The position numbers were made by a program, and so were the translations under genes. A stretch of 64,000 bases of DNA from Brassica napus. Taxonomy: Eukaryota > Streptophyta > Magnoliopsida > Brassicales > Brassicaceae. A model generated the notes under the pieces. That model searched no databases. It was not told the DNA's origin and saw only the letters and a list, made by a program, of their open reading frames with translations. The first letter of the stretch is position 1, and each line of letters begins with the position of its first letter. Location of the stretch: NCBI RefSeq assembly GCF_020379485.1, contig NW_026015657.1, forward strand, positions 62,001 through 126,000, in the 5' to 3' direction. Of the stretch, positions 1 through 11,300 are shown in pieces.

Positions 1-600
1 TCATGGCTGTCCAAGCTTAGACTTTCACAAAGCTAAGCTTGAGGGGGAGTGTTAAGATGAGTTCAGTATATGAGGAGAGATGACTTGAGGAGCTAAGGAA
101 ATGGAGTTAGGAGAGGATTGGGCAAGGCCGTACAGAAGCCGTACTAGGCCGTACAGATTGGGCAAGGTAACTTGACCTCGGTGAACCAAAGTTACTTAGG
201 TAACTTTGTGTGTTGAGAAGAAGCCTTGCTTAACCTTATCTGATCAGACTGTTGCAAAAGGAAGAAGGGAGCGCACATGACAGCCTGTCCGCGGTTGGCA
301 TAAAGCAAAAGGAACCTTATCCTTAAGGAGGAAGCTTATTGGATCATTTGAATTAAAGCAAAAGCTTATCCCTTGTAATAGTGTAGTTTCCTAAACCCTA
401 GTCTCTAATGTCGCCTCTCTATATATTGTAAACTCATGTCATTAATCAAAGTAAGAAAGTTATGAGTCTCTCTTAGTCTCTTTGTCTCTCAATGGTTCTA
501 TACTAGACTCTTAATCTCATTTTATACTCAAATCTCTTCTAAATCACTTCTAGTCTTTCTTATTCACTCAGATTACTCTACTCAATCCTAAAAGTGATAT
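1..600 (+). mobile_element. Copia A1, truncated 3' end with LTR
   Basis: The window opens inside the 3' untranslated region of a plus-strand Ty1/copia element. A polypurine tract (GAGGGGGAG, 41-49) is followed by an LTR starting TGTTAAGATGAG at 50. The LTR has a CCGTAC cluster at 127-156 and a TATATA stretch near 419-427. The sequence before the tract nearly matches that of Copia C (53371 onward, reverse complement), so A1, A2 and C are one family. The LTR end is lost: alignment with the C LTR stops near 595-600, where the sequence jumps into pol of A2. The rest of A1 lies left of the window. Confidence 0.8.
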
Positions 601-705
601 GAAGATCAGTTAGCGGATGTGTTCACCAAGGCTGCAAGGCAGAAGACAATGGAGTCCATTCACATACGGTTGGGCCTCATTGATCTTGGGAAGAGAAGGA
701 GCTGA
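601..705 (+). pseudogene. Copia pol C-terminal remnant (A2)
   Basis: Thirty-four codons plus stop encode the last part of a Copia polyprotein, beginning EDQLADVFTKAARQ and ending GLIDLGKRRS. The same C-terminus occurs in Copia C (stop at 54130, minus strand), and a close relative ends B1 and B2. This is the tail after the RNase H catalytic core. No catalytic residue remains and there is no start codon, so it is a dead fragment. It joins directly to the LTR of A1. Confidence 0.85.
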
Positions 706-737
706 TCCCCTTGGCTGTGAGGTCTTTACTCTTTTTC

Positions 738-778
738 CCTTATCAAGGTTTTATCCCAATGGGTTTTCCTTGGTAAGG
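738..778 (+). promoter_or_regulatory. Conserved 3' UTR hairpin (A2 copy)
   Basis: The 11-nt arms CCTTATCAAGG (738-748) and CCTTGGTAAGG (768-778) pair with one G-U wobble around a loop containing TCCCAATGGG. It is preceded by CTCTTTTTCC and followed by TTTAATGAGG. The same structure with a different stem occurs in every other element of the window. Confidence 0.7.
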
Positions 779-935
779 TTTTTAATGAGGAAGATCTCAT
801 AGCTATCCAAGCTTAGGCTTTCACAAAGCTAAGCTTGAGGGGGAGTGTTGAGTTGAGTTGATTATATTGGTATGGAGAGAAGAGGAGTTGAAGAGGAGAA
901 GAGATGGAGAAGCTTAGGGGGTTTGGGTGTGAATG

Positions 936-991
936 GTACGGACGTCCGTACAAGGCCGTACATGGCCGTACCGTCCGTACCAAAGGCCTCG
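936..991 (+). promoter_or_regulatory. CCGTAC/GTACGG cluster in LTR (A2)
   Basis: Five GTAC cores lie within 56 bases, one of them as TCCGTACAA. This fits the published SBP/SPL binding consensus TNCGTACAA and the GTAC core of copper-response elements. It lies in the U3 part of the LTR, upstream of the TATA box at 1223. A role in transcription is inferred only. Confidence 0.4.
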
Positions 992-1222
992 ACCAAAACT
1001 TACCCAACTCGACCAAGTGAAACGGTAACAAGGGAGTGTTACCTTGGGGACTTAAGGAGAAGGGATTAGACCATTGAGTGGATAAGGGAAGAGCGTGCCA
1101 GGCTGGAACAGGCTGTAAAGAGGCAAAGCGTGTGAGCCTTACCATCCAATCATCCGGAAAGCAACCTTGACTCTACATGCTTCAATAGTGCCCATTTCGC
1201 CTCTTGTAAACCCTAATGTCTT

Positions 1223-1233
1223 CTATATAAATA
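1223..1233 (+). promoter_or_regulatory. TATA box in LTR (A2)
   Basis: CTATATAAATA lies about 380 bases into the LTR, in AT-rich sequence followed by pyrimidine-rich TCTCT stretches. This is the usual position of a retrotransposon promoter just before R. Confidence 0.5.
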
Positions 1234-1409
1234 TGTAACCTCACTCATTAATAAAATCAGTTAGTTCGAGTCTCTCTAATCTCTTAGACTATGGTTTTCT
1301 CTTAGACACTAAACGGCTCTTCCTAGTCTCTTAATCTTTCACAAACTTCTCTTAATCACTTCCTAAACACTCTCTTTACTCTAATCACTCTAAAGATCTC
1401 TTAATCTCA

Positions 1410-3663
1410 TAATTAGAAAGTGGGATAACTTCTTCATCCCAACTCCTATGAGATTTATTCAACTTCCTGGTGTTTCTCCACCATTTTATGTATCAAAATC
1501 AAGCTTCTTACAAAGTGACTCATCCTGGTTTGATTGGAACGACGAAGAAGCTGTCCTATTCCCAAACTGGGAAACTGGAATCACCTGATTTGAAAGTGGG
1601 ATAACTTCTTCATCCCAACTCCTATGAGATTTTTTCAACTTCCTGGTGTTTCTCCAACCCTTTATGTATCCAAATCAAGCTTCTTACAAAGTGATTCATA
1701 GTGGTTTGATTGGAACGACGAAGAAGCTGTCCTATTCCCAAACTGGGAAACTGGAATCACCTGATTAGAAAGTGGGATAACTTCTTCATCCCAACTCCTA
1801 TGAGATTTATTCAACTTCCTGGTGTTTCCCCACCATTTTATGTATCAAAATCAAGCTTCTTACAAAGTGATTCATCCTGGTTTGATTGGATTGACGAAGA
1901 AGCTGTCCTATTTCCAAACTGGGAAACTGGAATCACCTGATTTGAAAGTGGGATAACTTCTTCATCCCAACTCCTATGAGATTTATTCAACTTCCTGGTG
2001 ATTATCCAACACTTTATGTATCCAAATCAAGTTTCTTACAAAGTGATTCATCCTGGTTTGATTGGAACGACGGAGAAGCTGTCCTATTCCCAAACTGGGA
2101 AACTGGAATCACCTGATTAGAAAGTGGGATAACTTCTTCATCCCAACTCCTATGAGATTTATTCAACTTCCTGGTGTTTCTCCACCATTTTATGTATCAA
2201 AATCAAGCTTCTTACAAAGTGATTCATCCTGGTTTGATTGGAACGACGAAGAACCTGTCCTATTCCCAAACTGGGAAACTGGAATCACCTGATTAGAAAG
2301 TGGGATAACTTCTTCATCCCAACTCCTATTAGATTTATTAAACTTCCTGGTGATTCTCCAACACTTTATATATCCAAATCAAGCTTCTTACAAAGTGATT
2401 CATCCTGGTTTGATTGGAAAGACGGAGAAGTTGTCCTATTCCCAAACTGGGAAACTGGAATCACCTGATTAGAAAGTGGGATAACTTCTTCATCCCAACT
2501 CCTATGAGATTTATTCAACTTGCTGGTGTTTCTCCACCATTTTATGTATCAAAATCAAGCTTCTTACAAAGTGACTCATCCTGGTTTGATTGGAACGACG
2601 AACAAGCTGTCCTATTCCCAAACTGGGAAACTGGAATCACCTGATTTGAAAGTGGGATAACTTCTTCATCCCAACTCCTATGAGATTTATTCAACTTCCT
2701 GGTGATTATCCAACACTTTATGTATCCAAATCAAGCTTCTTACAAAGTGATTCATCCTGGCTTGATTGGAACGACGAAGAAGCTGTCCTATTCCCAAACT
2801 GGGAAACTGGAATCACCTGATTAGAAAGTGGGATTACTTCTTCATCCCAACTCCTATGAGATTTATTCAACTTCCTGGTGTTTCTCCACCATTTTATGTA
2901 TCAAAATCAAGCTTCTTACCAAGTGATTCATCCTGGTTTGATTGGAACGATGAAGAACCTGTCCTATTCCCAAACTGGGAAACTGGAATCACCTTATTAG
3001 AAAGTGGGATAACTTCTTCATCCCAACTCCTAAGAGATTTATTCAACTTCCTGGTGATTCTCCACCATTTTATGTATCAAAATCAAGCTTCTTACAAAGT
3101 GATTCATCATGGTTTGATTGGAACGACGAAGAAGCTGTCCTATTCCCAAACTGGGAAATTGGAATCACCTGATTTGAAAGTGGGATAACTTCTTCATCCC
3201 AACTTCTATGAGATTTATTCAACTTCCTGGTGATTCTCCACCATTTTATGTATCAAAATCAAGCTTCTTACAAAGTGATTCATCATGGTTTGATTGGAAC
3301 GACGAAGAAGCTGTCCTATTCCCAAACTGGGAAATTGGAATCACCTGATTTGAAAGTGGGATAACTTCTTAATCCCAACTCCTATGAGATTTATTCAACT
3401 TCCTGGTGATTCTCCAACACTTTATGTATCCAAATCAAGCTTCTTACAAAGTGATTCATCCTGGTTTGATTGGAACGACGAAGAAGCTGTCCTATTCCCA
3501 AACTGGGAAACTGGAATCACCTGATTTGAAAGTGGGATAACTTCTTCATCCCAACTCCTATGAGATTTATTCAACTTCCTGGTGTTTCTCCAACACTTTA
3601 TGTATCCAAATCAAGCTTCTTACAACGTGATTCATCCTGGTTTGATTGGAACGACGAAGAAGC
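1410..3663. repeat. Centromeric-type 176 bp satellite, block S1
   Basis: About 12.8 tandem monomers of 176 bp, each with one HindIII site (CAAGCTTCTTACAAAG) and one GAACGACGAAGAAGC motif. Monomers are diverged: many have CCATTTTATGTATCAAAAT where block S5 has CCACTTTATGTATCCAAAT. Two classes alternate, with GATTAGAAAG or GATTTGAAAG after CACCT. The block ends at element G, whose target duplication GAAGC is 3659-3663. S1 continued directly into S2 before that insertion. Apparent 76-codon open frames crossing monomers exist only because the GATTAG class lacks a stop there; they are not genes. Confidence 0.95.
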
Positions 3664-4375
3664 TGTAAGAATAGACAGATTATGGTGTGTGAGTGTTGTT
3701 GAGAACAGAGAGTGGTCGGATTGAAAGAGAACAGAGTGAAGACAGTAAGTGAGAATTAAAGAGACTGCAATGGAGCAAAAGAGAGATTAAGTGAGATTTG
3801 AGAGAGTATGAGAGAGATTCTTGTAACCAGAGATTAGGGAGAGTATAAGAGACTTGAGAATGGTGAAGAAGAAAGGGGAAACTCCCCCATTCAGCTTAAT
3901 TTCGTAATGGTTACAATGGGGTGGCTTTAAAGCCTTTACAACAAGACAAACAAGACAATAAACAAAGAATATTTCAGGGAATGAATAAATAATATTATCC
4001 TGGGCAAATCAGAAGGGCAGACTGGCTGGAGAGAGAGAATGGCACGTCCAGCATGAGAGAAAGTGACATATCCTAACAGCTCTTTGGTCCTTAAGCTGGC
4101 ATGTGACTTCTGATCTGATTTGAATTCAAACTTGATGTCTAGGCGCCAATTTGCACACATCACTTTCTGAAGAAGATTCTTGGCGCCAGGGACTCCCTCC
4201 CTATCTTTGCACCAACATGATTCGTACTCTCTTGCACAGATTTTGCACATCTCTTCTTTTTGGGTGATTCAAGGCAGTCCCGGACATTGCACATTTCATG
4301 ATCTTCCATGTGCATTCTCAAGGCTTCTCTTGCACTCACTTCTCAGCTTGCGCTTCTTGCTTCTTCATTCCAACA
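3664..4375 (-). repeat. Element G 3' LTR
   Basis: 712 bp, read on the minus strand as TGTTGGAATG...CTTACA. It follows the polypurine tract of the minus-strand element. It looks identical to the copy at 7667-8378. Confidence 0.9.
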
Positions 4376-4384
4376 CTCCCCCTC
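4376..4384 (-). promoter_or_regulatory. Polypurine tract of element G
   Basis: CTCCCCCTC on the plus strand, GAGGGGGAG in element orientation, directly next to the LTR. It is the primer for plus-strand DNA synthesis and has the same sequence as in Copia A, B, C, D and element H. Confidence 0.85.
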
Positions 4385-4447
4385 AAGCTTGACCATATGA
4401 GATCCTTGGACAAGCTTGGAACCTTGAAGAAGCTCCCTCATTAAAAA

Positions 4448-4486
4448 CCTTAGCAAGAAAACCCATTGGGACAAAACTTGCTAAGG
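4448..4486 (-). promoter_or_regulatory. Conserved 3' UTR hairpin (G copy)
   Basis: Perfect 10-bp stem of CCTTAGCAAG (4448-4457) and CTTGCTAAGG (4477-4486) around the conserved CCCATTGGG-containing loop. It lies about 65 bases before the polypurine tract in element orientation. Confidence 0.7.
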
Positions 4487-5793
4487 GAAAAAGAGTGGAG
4501 TTTCCACAAAGCTTAGGGATTGGCCAGTGAGCCTAAGGAACTTCAGATTCATCATGGTGGAGTCCTTAGGCTCTGGATCGTGGCCTAATAGGTATAGCAA
4601 GTATGAATCACCATAACTTGCTATCCTTGAGCACAAGTAGCCGGCTGGATCATTTTGTGTCCGGTTTAGGGTCTCCCCCTCTCAACTGGCTTCAAGCCAC
4701 CTTAGGAAGGCAAGGAAACGACCAGACCATCTTCTCTGAACCCCCAGCAAAGTTACTTGTTCTTTAGAACTTGGCTTGACCTCTTCATGGAACCATAGAC
4801 TCGGTTAGGATCTCCCCCTCTCGACTGACTTCTTTGGCCATCTTAGAAATGCTAGGACATGACCGGATCATCATCATCATCTTCAGTGAGGCTCAAGCTT
4901 ATTTTGGTACCTGATGCATCATTTCAAAAGTGCATCAGTTCTTAAGGAAATGCACTCATCACATCAAACTCAATAATAGTTTAAGTATAAGGACAATCAT
5001 GAATGTATTGAGATGAGTTTAAGGTGCTTCCCTTTTATAAGAATGGCCAGGAGTGGACTCCAATTGAATCCACACTTGGTAAGACACAGTCCGGATTATG
5101 GAAGTTCAATCACACACTTGGAACTGAGCTTCTTTGACCCGGTTGGTACTGAGTAATGCAAGAGTGAATCCACCACTTGCAAACTCCAATTTTGATCAGA
5201 GGTGAGGCAATGAACGACTTGGATTGGCGCCAGTTGCTTCACTGTCAAATCACCTTTGAGCTTCTTCTTATGACCTGAGCTTGTCTCCCCCTTTCTTTTG
5301 GCTTCTTGCCTCCATTTAGGGTTGAGACAAAGCTTTTCTTTGTTCATGAGCTCAATAGGTACCTGATTCAATCATCCAAAAATTGCATGTATCAATTCTC
5401 AAGGGGCAAACCTATTCACACATAAGAATAATAATGGTTTTAGGTACTTCCCTTGCATCAGTTTGTTGAATGTTGGTGAGGATTGCTAAGCACTTGAATC
5501 CTCCACGCCATTCCTTCTCTCAACCAGCCTTTGCATTTTTCTCTTGAAGTTTCAGCATGTAGGGAAGCTCAGCACTTTTCAACTCCATAATTTGCCACCA
5601 TCATGTGATTGCTTAGCCAAGAATTTCCCTGATCGAATCTGGCTGGTAAGAACAGTGAGGAGTGACAGCTTCTTCAGACTGATCACTTAAGTCCCTCCTT
5701 ATTAAATCGCCATGCAACCTCTTCTTCTTGATCATCTATTTTGACACATAGATGTTGCTGGCCTTCTATGAGGAAAAGAGACACTTAGGAGCT
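4487..5793 (-). other. Non-coding 3' part of element G
   Basis: This stretch matches the 3' part of element H (about 31860-32913) in order and sequence. No frame is conserved between them: the 91-codon frame at 5096-5371 is broken in H. Near 5818-5835, at the border with the next feature, lies a second polypurine-like tract (CCCCTCCTCAAGCTTG on the plus strand). Confidence 0.6.
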
Positions 5794-6078
5794 TCATGGA
5801 TCTTCTGGTAGCTCACTGATTCCCCTCCTCAAGCTTGGCTGAGTATAGGGACAAGCTTGAATGTGAGCTTCAATGAGTTTTGAAACTGGGAGCACAACAA
5901 TACCAACATCTGCGCTTAAGCCAACCAGTTCACTATCTTCCAGGAGCACAACAATACCAACATCTGCGCTTAAGCCAACTGGATCACCATTTTCCTTCAG
6001 CTCTAATGTCTTTAGGCCACCAGTCTCCCCATGACTTAGGTGATGACCTTCCTTATGAGTCTCTTGAACCAGGAGCAC
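5794..6078 (-). CDS. Short repeat-bearing frame shared with element H
   Basis: 94 codons with no recognised domain. It contains two copies of VGLSADVGIVVLLED-like sequence, preceded by LVQETHKEGHHLSHGETGG. Element H has a 95-codon counterpart at 31564-31851 with the same order and three repeat units. The repeat derives from a ~54 bp unit containing GGCTTAAGCGCAG. Conservation of the frame in two elements with different LTRs makes it more than chance. It could still be a structured RNA or a leftover of captured sequence, and I assign no function. The frame ends by running through a polypurine-like tract. Confidence 0.35.
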   Translation of the reverse strand: MLLVQETHKEGHHLSHGETGGLKTLELKENGDPVGLSADVGIVVLLEDSELVGLSADVGIVVLPVSKLIEAHIQACPYTQPSLRRGISELPEDP

Positions 6079-7037
6079 AACAGCTCCTACGCCTGCGCTT
6101 AAGCCAACTGGTTCTACTCACAAGGTATCTTTACATGGTCAGGACTAAACACCTTGATCCATGCCTCTGACCACCGGCCACTCTTGGCTTAGTGATGGCC
6201 TTTTCTCTTGAGTGCACCTCCTGTACATCCTCTTGGCATCAGGTAAGTCACTTCTGAGCAGTTTCTCCAATTCTCCAACATCCTTTCTATCTTCAGGGTA
6301 GGAAATGGGCAGACACATAGATAGGATTTGGGACTGGGCAATCTCCACGGTTCAGGAATATCCATCTTGGGAGGCTCTGTAAAACGTGGGCAATGCCTTC
6401 TTCTTTGTCTTAGTTTGATGATGGACAGAGATCACCTCTTGTGTACCTGAAACATCACTCAAACTCCAGCAAGAATCAGACCACACACACTAGGATCAGC
6501 CCTTGATAATTCACCAAGTCTGATCCCAATGTTTTAAAAATAAATATGCAATGAACAGAATCTAAACAACTCATTCAGTTCAACTCCATGCATACTAACA
6601 TCACTAACTGCTCAGGTATGATAACTCATCAATAACAAGGCAATTAGGCTCTTTTTATGAATTTTAAAGACAATAAACAGAGACTAAACAACTCATCTAA
6701 TCATCTTGAACAATATATATAATGCAATACAAGATCAGGAGGCTCTCCTAGACCTTTATCAATGCAACAAGACAATGACAGTAGCTAACCAATCGCCTAG
6801 CACAATACAAACAGAAACAATTAATCTAGGACAGGAACTAAACAATACCATGCTAGACAACTCCTAGAAATAATTTAAGAAACAGAGCAACACACACAAT
6901 TTAAGTATCATGGGACAGAAACTAGGTTCAACAACTCTAGCAACTTGAACCTGTCCCAAGGATACCAAACACACCACTCAACACAACCAGACATAACTAC
7001 TCAAGCTCTTATTAAAGGTAGGAGGTTAACTTACAAA
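6079..7037 (-). other. Non-coding middle of element G
   Basis: AT-rich sequence with no frame, lying between the mini-gag hairpin and the repeat-bearing frame. The arrangement is the same in H (30858-31560) but the sequence has diverged more. I see no other structure in it. Confidence 0.5.
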
Positions 7038-7061
7038 CAAGGAACCTGAGCTGGTTCCTTG
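7038..7061 (-). promoter_or_regulatory. Hairpin after mini-gag stop (G copy)
   Basis: A 9-bp perfect inverted repeat, CAAGGAACC and GGTTCCTTG, with a 6-nt loop (AGCTCA in element orientation). It starts 19 nt after the mini-gag stop codon. Both copies in element H sit 20 nt after their stops, and one has a compensating stem change. A packaging, dimerisation or translational role is conceivable but unproven. Confidence 0.55.
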
Positions 7062-7080
7062 AACCTCCAAGGCACACTGT

Positions 7081-7434
7081 TCACTTGAACTTGACAGATT
7101 TGGAGTTTGGGATCTCTACCCCACGCCATTTCCTTGTGTGTGCTTTCCCTTTAGACCACTCATGCTTAAGACCCCTCCTTTCTTCCTGATTACCAGGCGC
7201 CACCTTCTGGCACACAGTGAGAGACTCCATTTTGGGAAGAACTTGAAAATCACTTGTACAGACTTGGTTTGGAGCATTGCTTGCCAAACAGCTCCAAAAC
7301 CTTCTTTCTCCAAGAGATCTCTTCAGGCTGAACAGGAGAAAGGATGATAGACCTTGGGAAGTCTCTGGACACGCCATGTTTAGTCTTCTTCCTCTTGAAG
7401 AGATTGAACAGCTGGCTGGACAGAAACTCTCCAA
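7081..7434 (-). CDS. Mini-gag-like frame of element G
   Basis: 117 codons ending TRKWRGVEIPNSKSVKFK. The end aligns with the H frame at 30466-30813 (TRKRSWVMNPKLKSTKLR) and, more distantly, with the region just after the Copia zinc knuckle (CWILHPHLKPAKFK in Copia D). The Gag N-terminal PNYxxW motif is not evident in this frame. Short overlapping frames (7116-7313 and 7250-7450) suggest that frameshifts have scrambled the 5' part. No CCHC knuckle survives. It is probably a decayed or minimal Gag; whether it is translated is unknown. Confidence 0.35.
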   Translation of the reverse strand: MESFCPASCSISSRGRRLNMACPETSQGLSSFLLFSLKRSLGERRFWSCLASNAPNQVCTSDFQVLPKMESLTVCQKVAPGNQEERRGLKHEWSKGKAHTRKWRGVEIPNSKSVKFK

Positions 7435-7655
7435 TGATTTGAAATAACAATGAGGATGAGCCTATGCTTGAATTGTGGAAGCTTTGAGTTTCAGATACTA
7501 AAGACCTCCTTTATCTTGAGTTCTGGTGAGTCTCTTCCCTCCTGGAAAAGCTTTAGACCAGAGGATACAAGGATGAACAGAAACAGAGATTTTTGAAGAG
7601 AAGTATGAACTGTAACAGATTTGCGGAAGCTTTATGGATTCTCAGGAGCTTGGAG

Positions 7656-7666
7656 CTCTGATACCA
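7656..7666 (-). promoter_or_regulatory. Primer binding site of element G
   Basis: TGGTATCAGAG on the minus strand, directly adjoining the 5' LTR. It is complementary to the 3' end of plant initiator tRNA-Met. Confidence 0.85.
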
Positions 7667-8378
7667 TGTAAGAATAGACAGATTATGGTGTGTGAGTGTT
7701 GTTGAGAACAGAGAGTGGTCGGATTGAAAGAGAACAGAGTGAAGACAGTAAGTGAGAATTAAAGAGACTGCAATGGAGCAAAAGAGAGATTAAGTGAGAT
7801 TTGAGAGAGTATGAGAGAGATTCTTGTAACCAGAGATTAGGGAGAGTATAAGAGACTTGAGAATGGTGAAGAAGAAAGGGGAAACTCCCCCATTCAGCTT
7901 AATTTCGTAATGGTTACAATGGGGTGGCTTTAAAGCCTTTACAACAAGACAAACAAGACAATAAACAAAGAATATTTCAGGGAATGAATAAATAATATTA
8001 TCCTGGGCAAATCAGAAGGGCAGACTGGCTGGAGAGAGAGAATGGCACGTCCAGCATGAGAGAAAGTGACATATCCTAACAGCTCTTTGGTCCTTAAGCT
8101 GGCATGTGACTTCTGATCTGATTTGAATTCAAACTTGATGTCTAGGCGCCAATTTGCACACATCACTTTCTGAAGAAGATTCTTGGCGCCAGGGACTCCC
8201 TCCCTATCTTTGCACCAACATGATTCGTACTCTCTTGCACAGATTTTGCACATCTCTTCTTTTTGGGTGATTCAAGGCAGTCCCGGACATTGCACATTTC
8301 ATGATCTTCCATGTGCATTCTCAAGGCTTCTCTTGCACTCACTTCTCAGCTTGCGCTTCTTGCTTCTTCATTCCAACA
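7667..8378 (-). repeat. Element G 5' LTR
   Basis: 712 bp, same length as and apparently identical to the LTR at 3664-4375. It contains the promoter for this minus-strand element. Open frames seen in it (such as 104 codons at 7939-8253) recur in the other LTR and are not genes. Confidence 0.9.
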
Positions 8379-11300
8379 GAAGCTGTCCTATTCCCAAACT
8401 GTGGAATCACCTGATTAGAAAGTGGGATAACTTCTTCATCCCAACTCCTATGAGATTTATTCAACTTCCTGGTGTTTCCCAACCATTTTATGTATCAAAA
8501 TCAAGCTTCTTACAAAGTGATTCATCCTGGTTTGATTGGATTGACGAAGAAGCTGTCCTATTCCCAAACTGGGAAACTGGAATCACCTGATTTGAAAGTG
8601 GGATAACTTCTTCATCCCAACTCCTATGAGATTGATTCAACTTCCTGGTGATTATCCAACACTTTATGTATCCAAATCAAGCTTCTTACAAAGTGATTCA
8701 TCCTGGTTTGATTGGAACGACGGAGAAGCTGTCCTATTCCCAAACTGGGAAACTGGAATCACCTGATTAGAAAGTGGGATAACTTCTTCATCCCAACTCC
8801 TATGAGATTTATTCAACTTCCTGGTGTTTCTCCACCATTTTATGTATCAAAATCAAGCTTCTTACAAAGTGATTCATCCTGGTTTAATTGGAACGACGAA
8901 GAACCTGTCCTATTCTCAAACTGGGAAACTGGAATCACCTGATTAGAAAGTGGGATAACTTCTTCATCCCAACTCCTATTAGATTTATTAAACTTCCTGG
9001 TGATTCTCCAACACTTTATATATCCAAATCAAGCTTCTTACAAAGTGATTCATCCTGGTTTGATTGGAAAGACGGAGAAGTTGTCCTATTCCCAAACTGG
9101 GAAACTGGAATCACCTGATTAGAAAGTGGGATAACTTCTTCATCCCAACTCCTATGAGATTTATTCAACTTGCTGGTGTTTCTCCACCATTTTATGTATC
9201 AAAATCAAGCTTCTTACAAAGTGACTCATCCTGGTTTGATTGGAACGACGAACAAGCTGTCCTATTCCCAAACTGGGAAACTGGAATCACCTGATTTGAA
9301 AGTGGGATAACTTCTTCATCCCAACTCCTATGAGATTTATTCAACTTCCTGGTGATTATCCAACACTTTATGTATCCAAATCAAGCTTCTTACAAAGTGA
9401 TTCATCCTGGCTTGATTGGAACGACGAAGAAGCTGTCCTATTCCCAAACTGGGAAACTGGAATCACCTGATTAGAAAGTGGGATTACTTCTTCATCCCAA
9501 CTCCTATGAGATTTATTCAACTTCCTGGTGTTTCTCCACCATTTTATGTATCAAAATCAAGCTTCTTACCAAGTGATTCATCCTGGTTTGATTGGAACGA
9601 TGAAGAACCTGTCCTATTCCCAAACTGGGAAACTGGAATCACCTTATTAGAAAGTGGGATAACTTCTTCATCCCAACTCCTAGAGATTTATTCAACTTCC
9701 TGGTGATTCTCCACCATTTTATGTATCAAAATCAAGCTTCTTACAAAGTGATTCATCATGGTTTGATTGGAACGACGAAGAAGCTGTCCTATTCCCAAAC
9801 TGGGAAATTGGAATCACCTGATTTGAAAGTGGGATAACTTCTTAATCCCAACTCCTATGAGATTTATTCAACTTCCTGGTGTTTCCCCACCATTTTATGT
9901 ATCAAAATCAAGCTTCTTACAAAGTGATTCATCCTGGTTTGATTGGATTGACGAAGAAGCTGTCATATTCCCAAACTGGGAAACTGGAATCACCTGATTT
10001 GAAAGTGGGATAACTTCTTCATCCCAACTCCTATGAGATTTATTCAACTTCCTGGTGTTTCTCCAACACTTTATGTATCCAAATCAAGCTTCTTACAAAA
10101 TGATTCATCCTGGTTTGATTGGAACGACGAAGAAGCTGTTCTATTCCCAAACTGAGAAACTGGAATCACCTGATTAGAAAGTGGGATAACTTCTTCATTC
10201 CAACTCCTATTAGATTTATTCAACTTCCTGGTGTTTCTCCAACCCTTTATGTATCCAAATCAAGCTTCTTACAAAGTGATTCATCCTGGTTTGATTGGAA
10301 CGACGAAGAAGCTGTCCTATTCCCAAACTGTGGAATCACCTGATTAGAAAGTGGGATAACTTCTTCATCCCAACTCCTATGAGATTTATTCAACTTCCTG
10401 GTGTTTCCCAACCATTTTATGTATCAAAATCAAGCTTCTTACAAAGTGATTCATCCTGGTTTGATTGGATTGACGAAGAAGCTGTCCTATTCCCAAACTG
10501 GGAAACTGGAATCACCTGATTTGAAAGTGGGATAACTTCTTCATCCCAACTCCTATGAGATTTATTCAACTTCCTGGTGATTATCCAACACTTTATGTAT
10601 CCAAATCAAGCTTCTTACAAAGTGATTCATCCTGGTTTGATTGGAACGACGGAGAAGCTGTCCTATTCCCAAACTAGGAAACTGGAATCACCTGATTAGA
10701 AAGTGGGATAACTTCTTCATCCCAACTCCTATGAGATTTATTCAACTTCCTGGTGTTTCTCCACTATTTTATGTATCAAATCAAGCTTCTTACAAAGTGA
10801 TTCATCCTGGTTTGATTGGAACGACGAAGAACCTGTCCTATTCCCAAACTGGGAAACTGGAATCACCTGATTAGAAAGTGGGATAACTTCTTCATCCCAA
10901 CTCCTATTAGATTTATTAAACTTCCTGGTGATTCTCCAACACTTTATGTATCCAAATCAAGCTTCTTACAAAGTGATTCATCCTGGTTTGATTGGAACGA
11001 CGGAGAAGCTGTCCTATTCCCAAACTAGGAAACTGGAATCACCTGATTAGAAAGTGGGATAACTTCTTCATCCCAACTCCTATGAGATTTATTCAACTTC
11101 CTGGTGTTTCTCCACTATTTTATGTATCAAAATCAAGCTTCTTACAAAGTGATTCATCCTGGTTTGATTGGAACGACGAAGAACCTGTCCTATTCCCAAA
11201 CTGGGAAACTGGAATCACCTGATTAGAAAGTGGGATAACTTCTTCATCCCAACTCCTATTAGATTTATTAAACTTCCTGGTGATTCTCCAACACTTTATG

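Larger units (their letters stand above)
601..1409 (+). mobile_element. Copia A2, 5'-truncated: end of pol, 3' UTR and 3' LTR
   Basis: This fragment begins inside the RNase H end of pol (601-705). It continues through the 3' UTR hairpin (738-778) and polypurine tract (837-845) into an LTR from 846 (TGTTGAGTTGAG). The LTR end is placed at the CA at about 1409, because satellite sequence follows. Roughly 4 kb of gag-pol and the 5' LTR are absent, so no target duplication can be tested. The LTR carries a dense CCGTAC/GTACGG cluster and a TATA box, as in its relatives A1 and C. Confidence 0.8.
3664..8378 (-). mobile_element. Element G: non-autonomous LTR retrotransposon
   Basis: A complete 4715 bp minus-strand element in satellite, flanked by GAAGC duplications (3659-3663, 8379-8383). 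Two 712 bp LTRs bound a 3291 bp interior with a primer site, polypurine tract and 3' UTR hairpin. There is no protease, integrase, reverse transcriptase or RNase H. The interior holds only a mini-gag frame and a short repeat-bearing frame, both with counterparts in element H. Leader and 3' UTR resemble Copia elements of the window, so a Copia-derived LARD-like element mobilised in trans is the best reading. The LTRs look identical, suggesting recent movement. Confidence 0.88.

Noticed and set aside
1410..3663. A CENP-B box-like site in the satellite (CTTCGTCGTTCC on the minus strand)
   Set aside because: It shares only a TTCG start with the mammalian consensus; the conserved A and CGGG positions do not fit.
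3936..8253. A 104-codon protein gene on the minus strand (3936-4250 and 7939-8253)
   Set aside because: It occurs in both LTRs of element G only because LTRs are duplicated. No domain or conserved context was seen.
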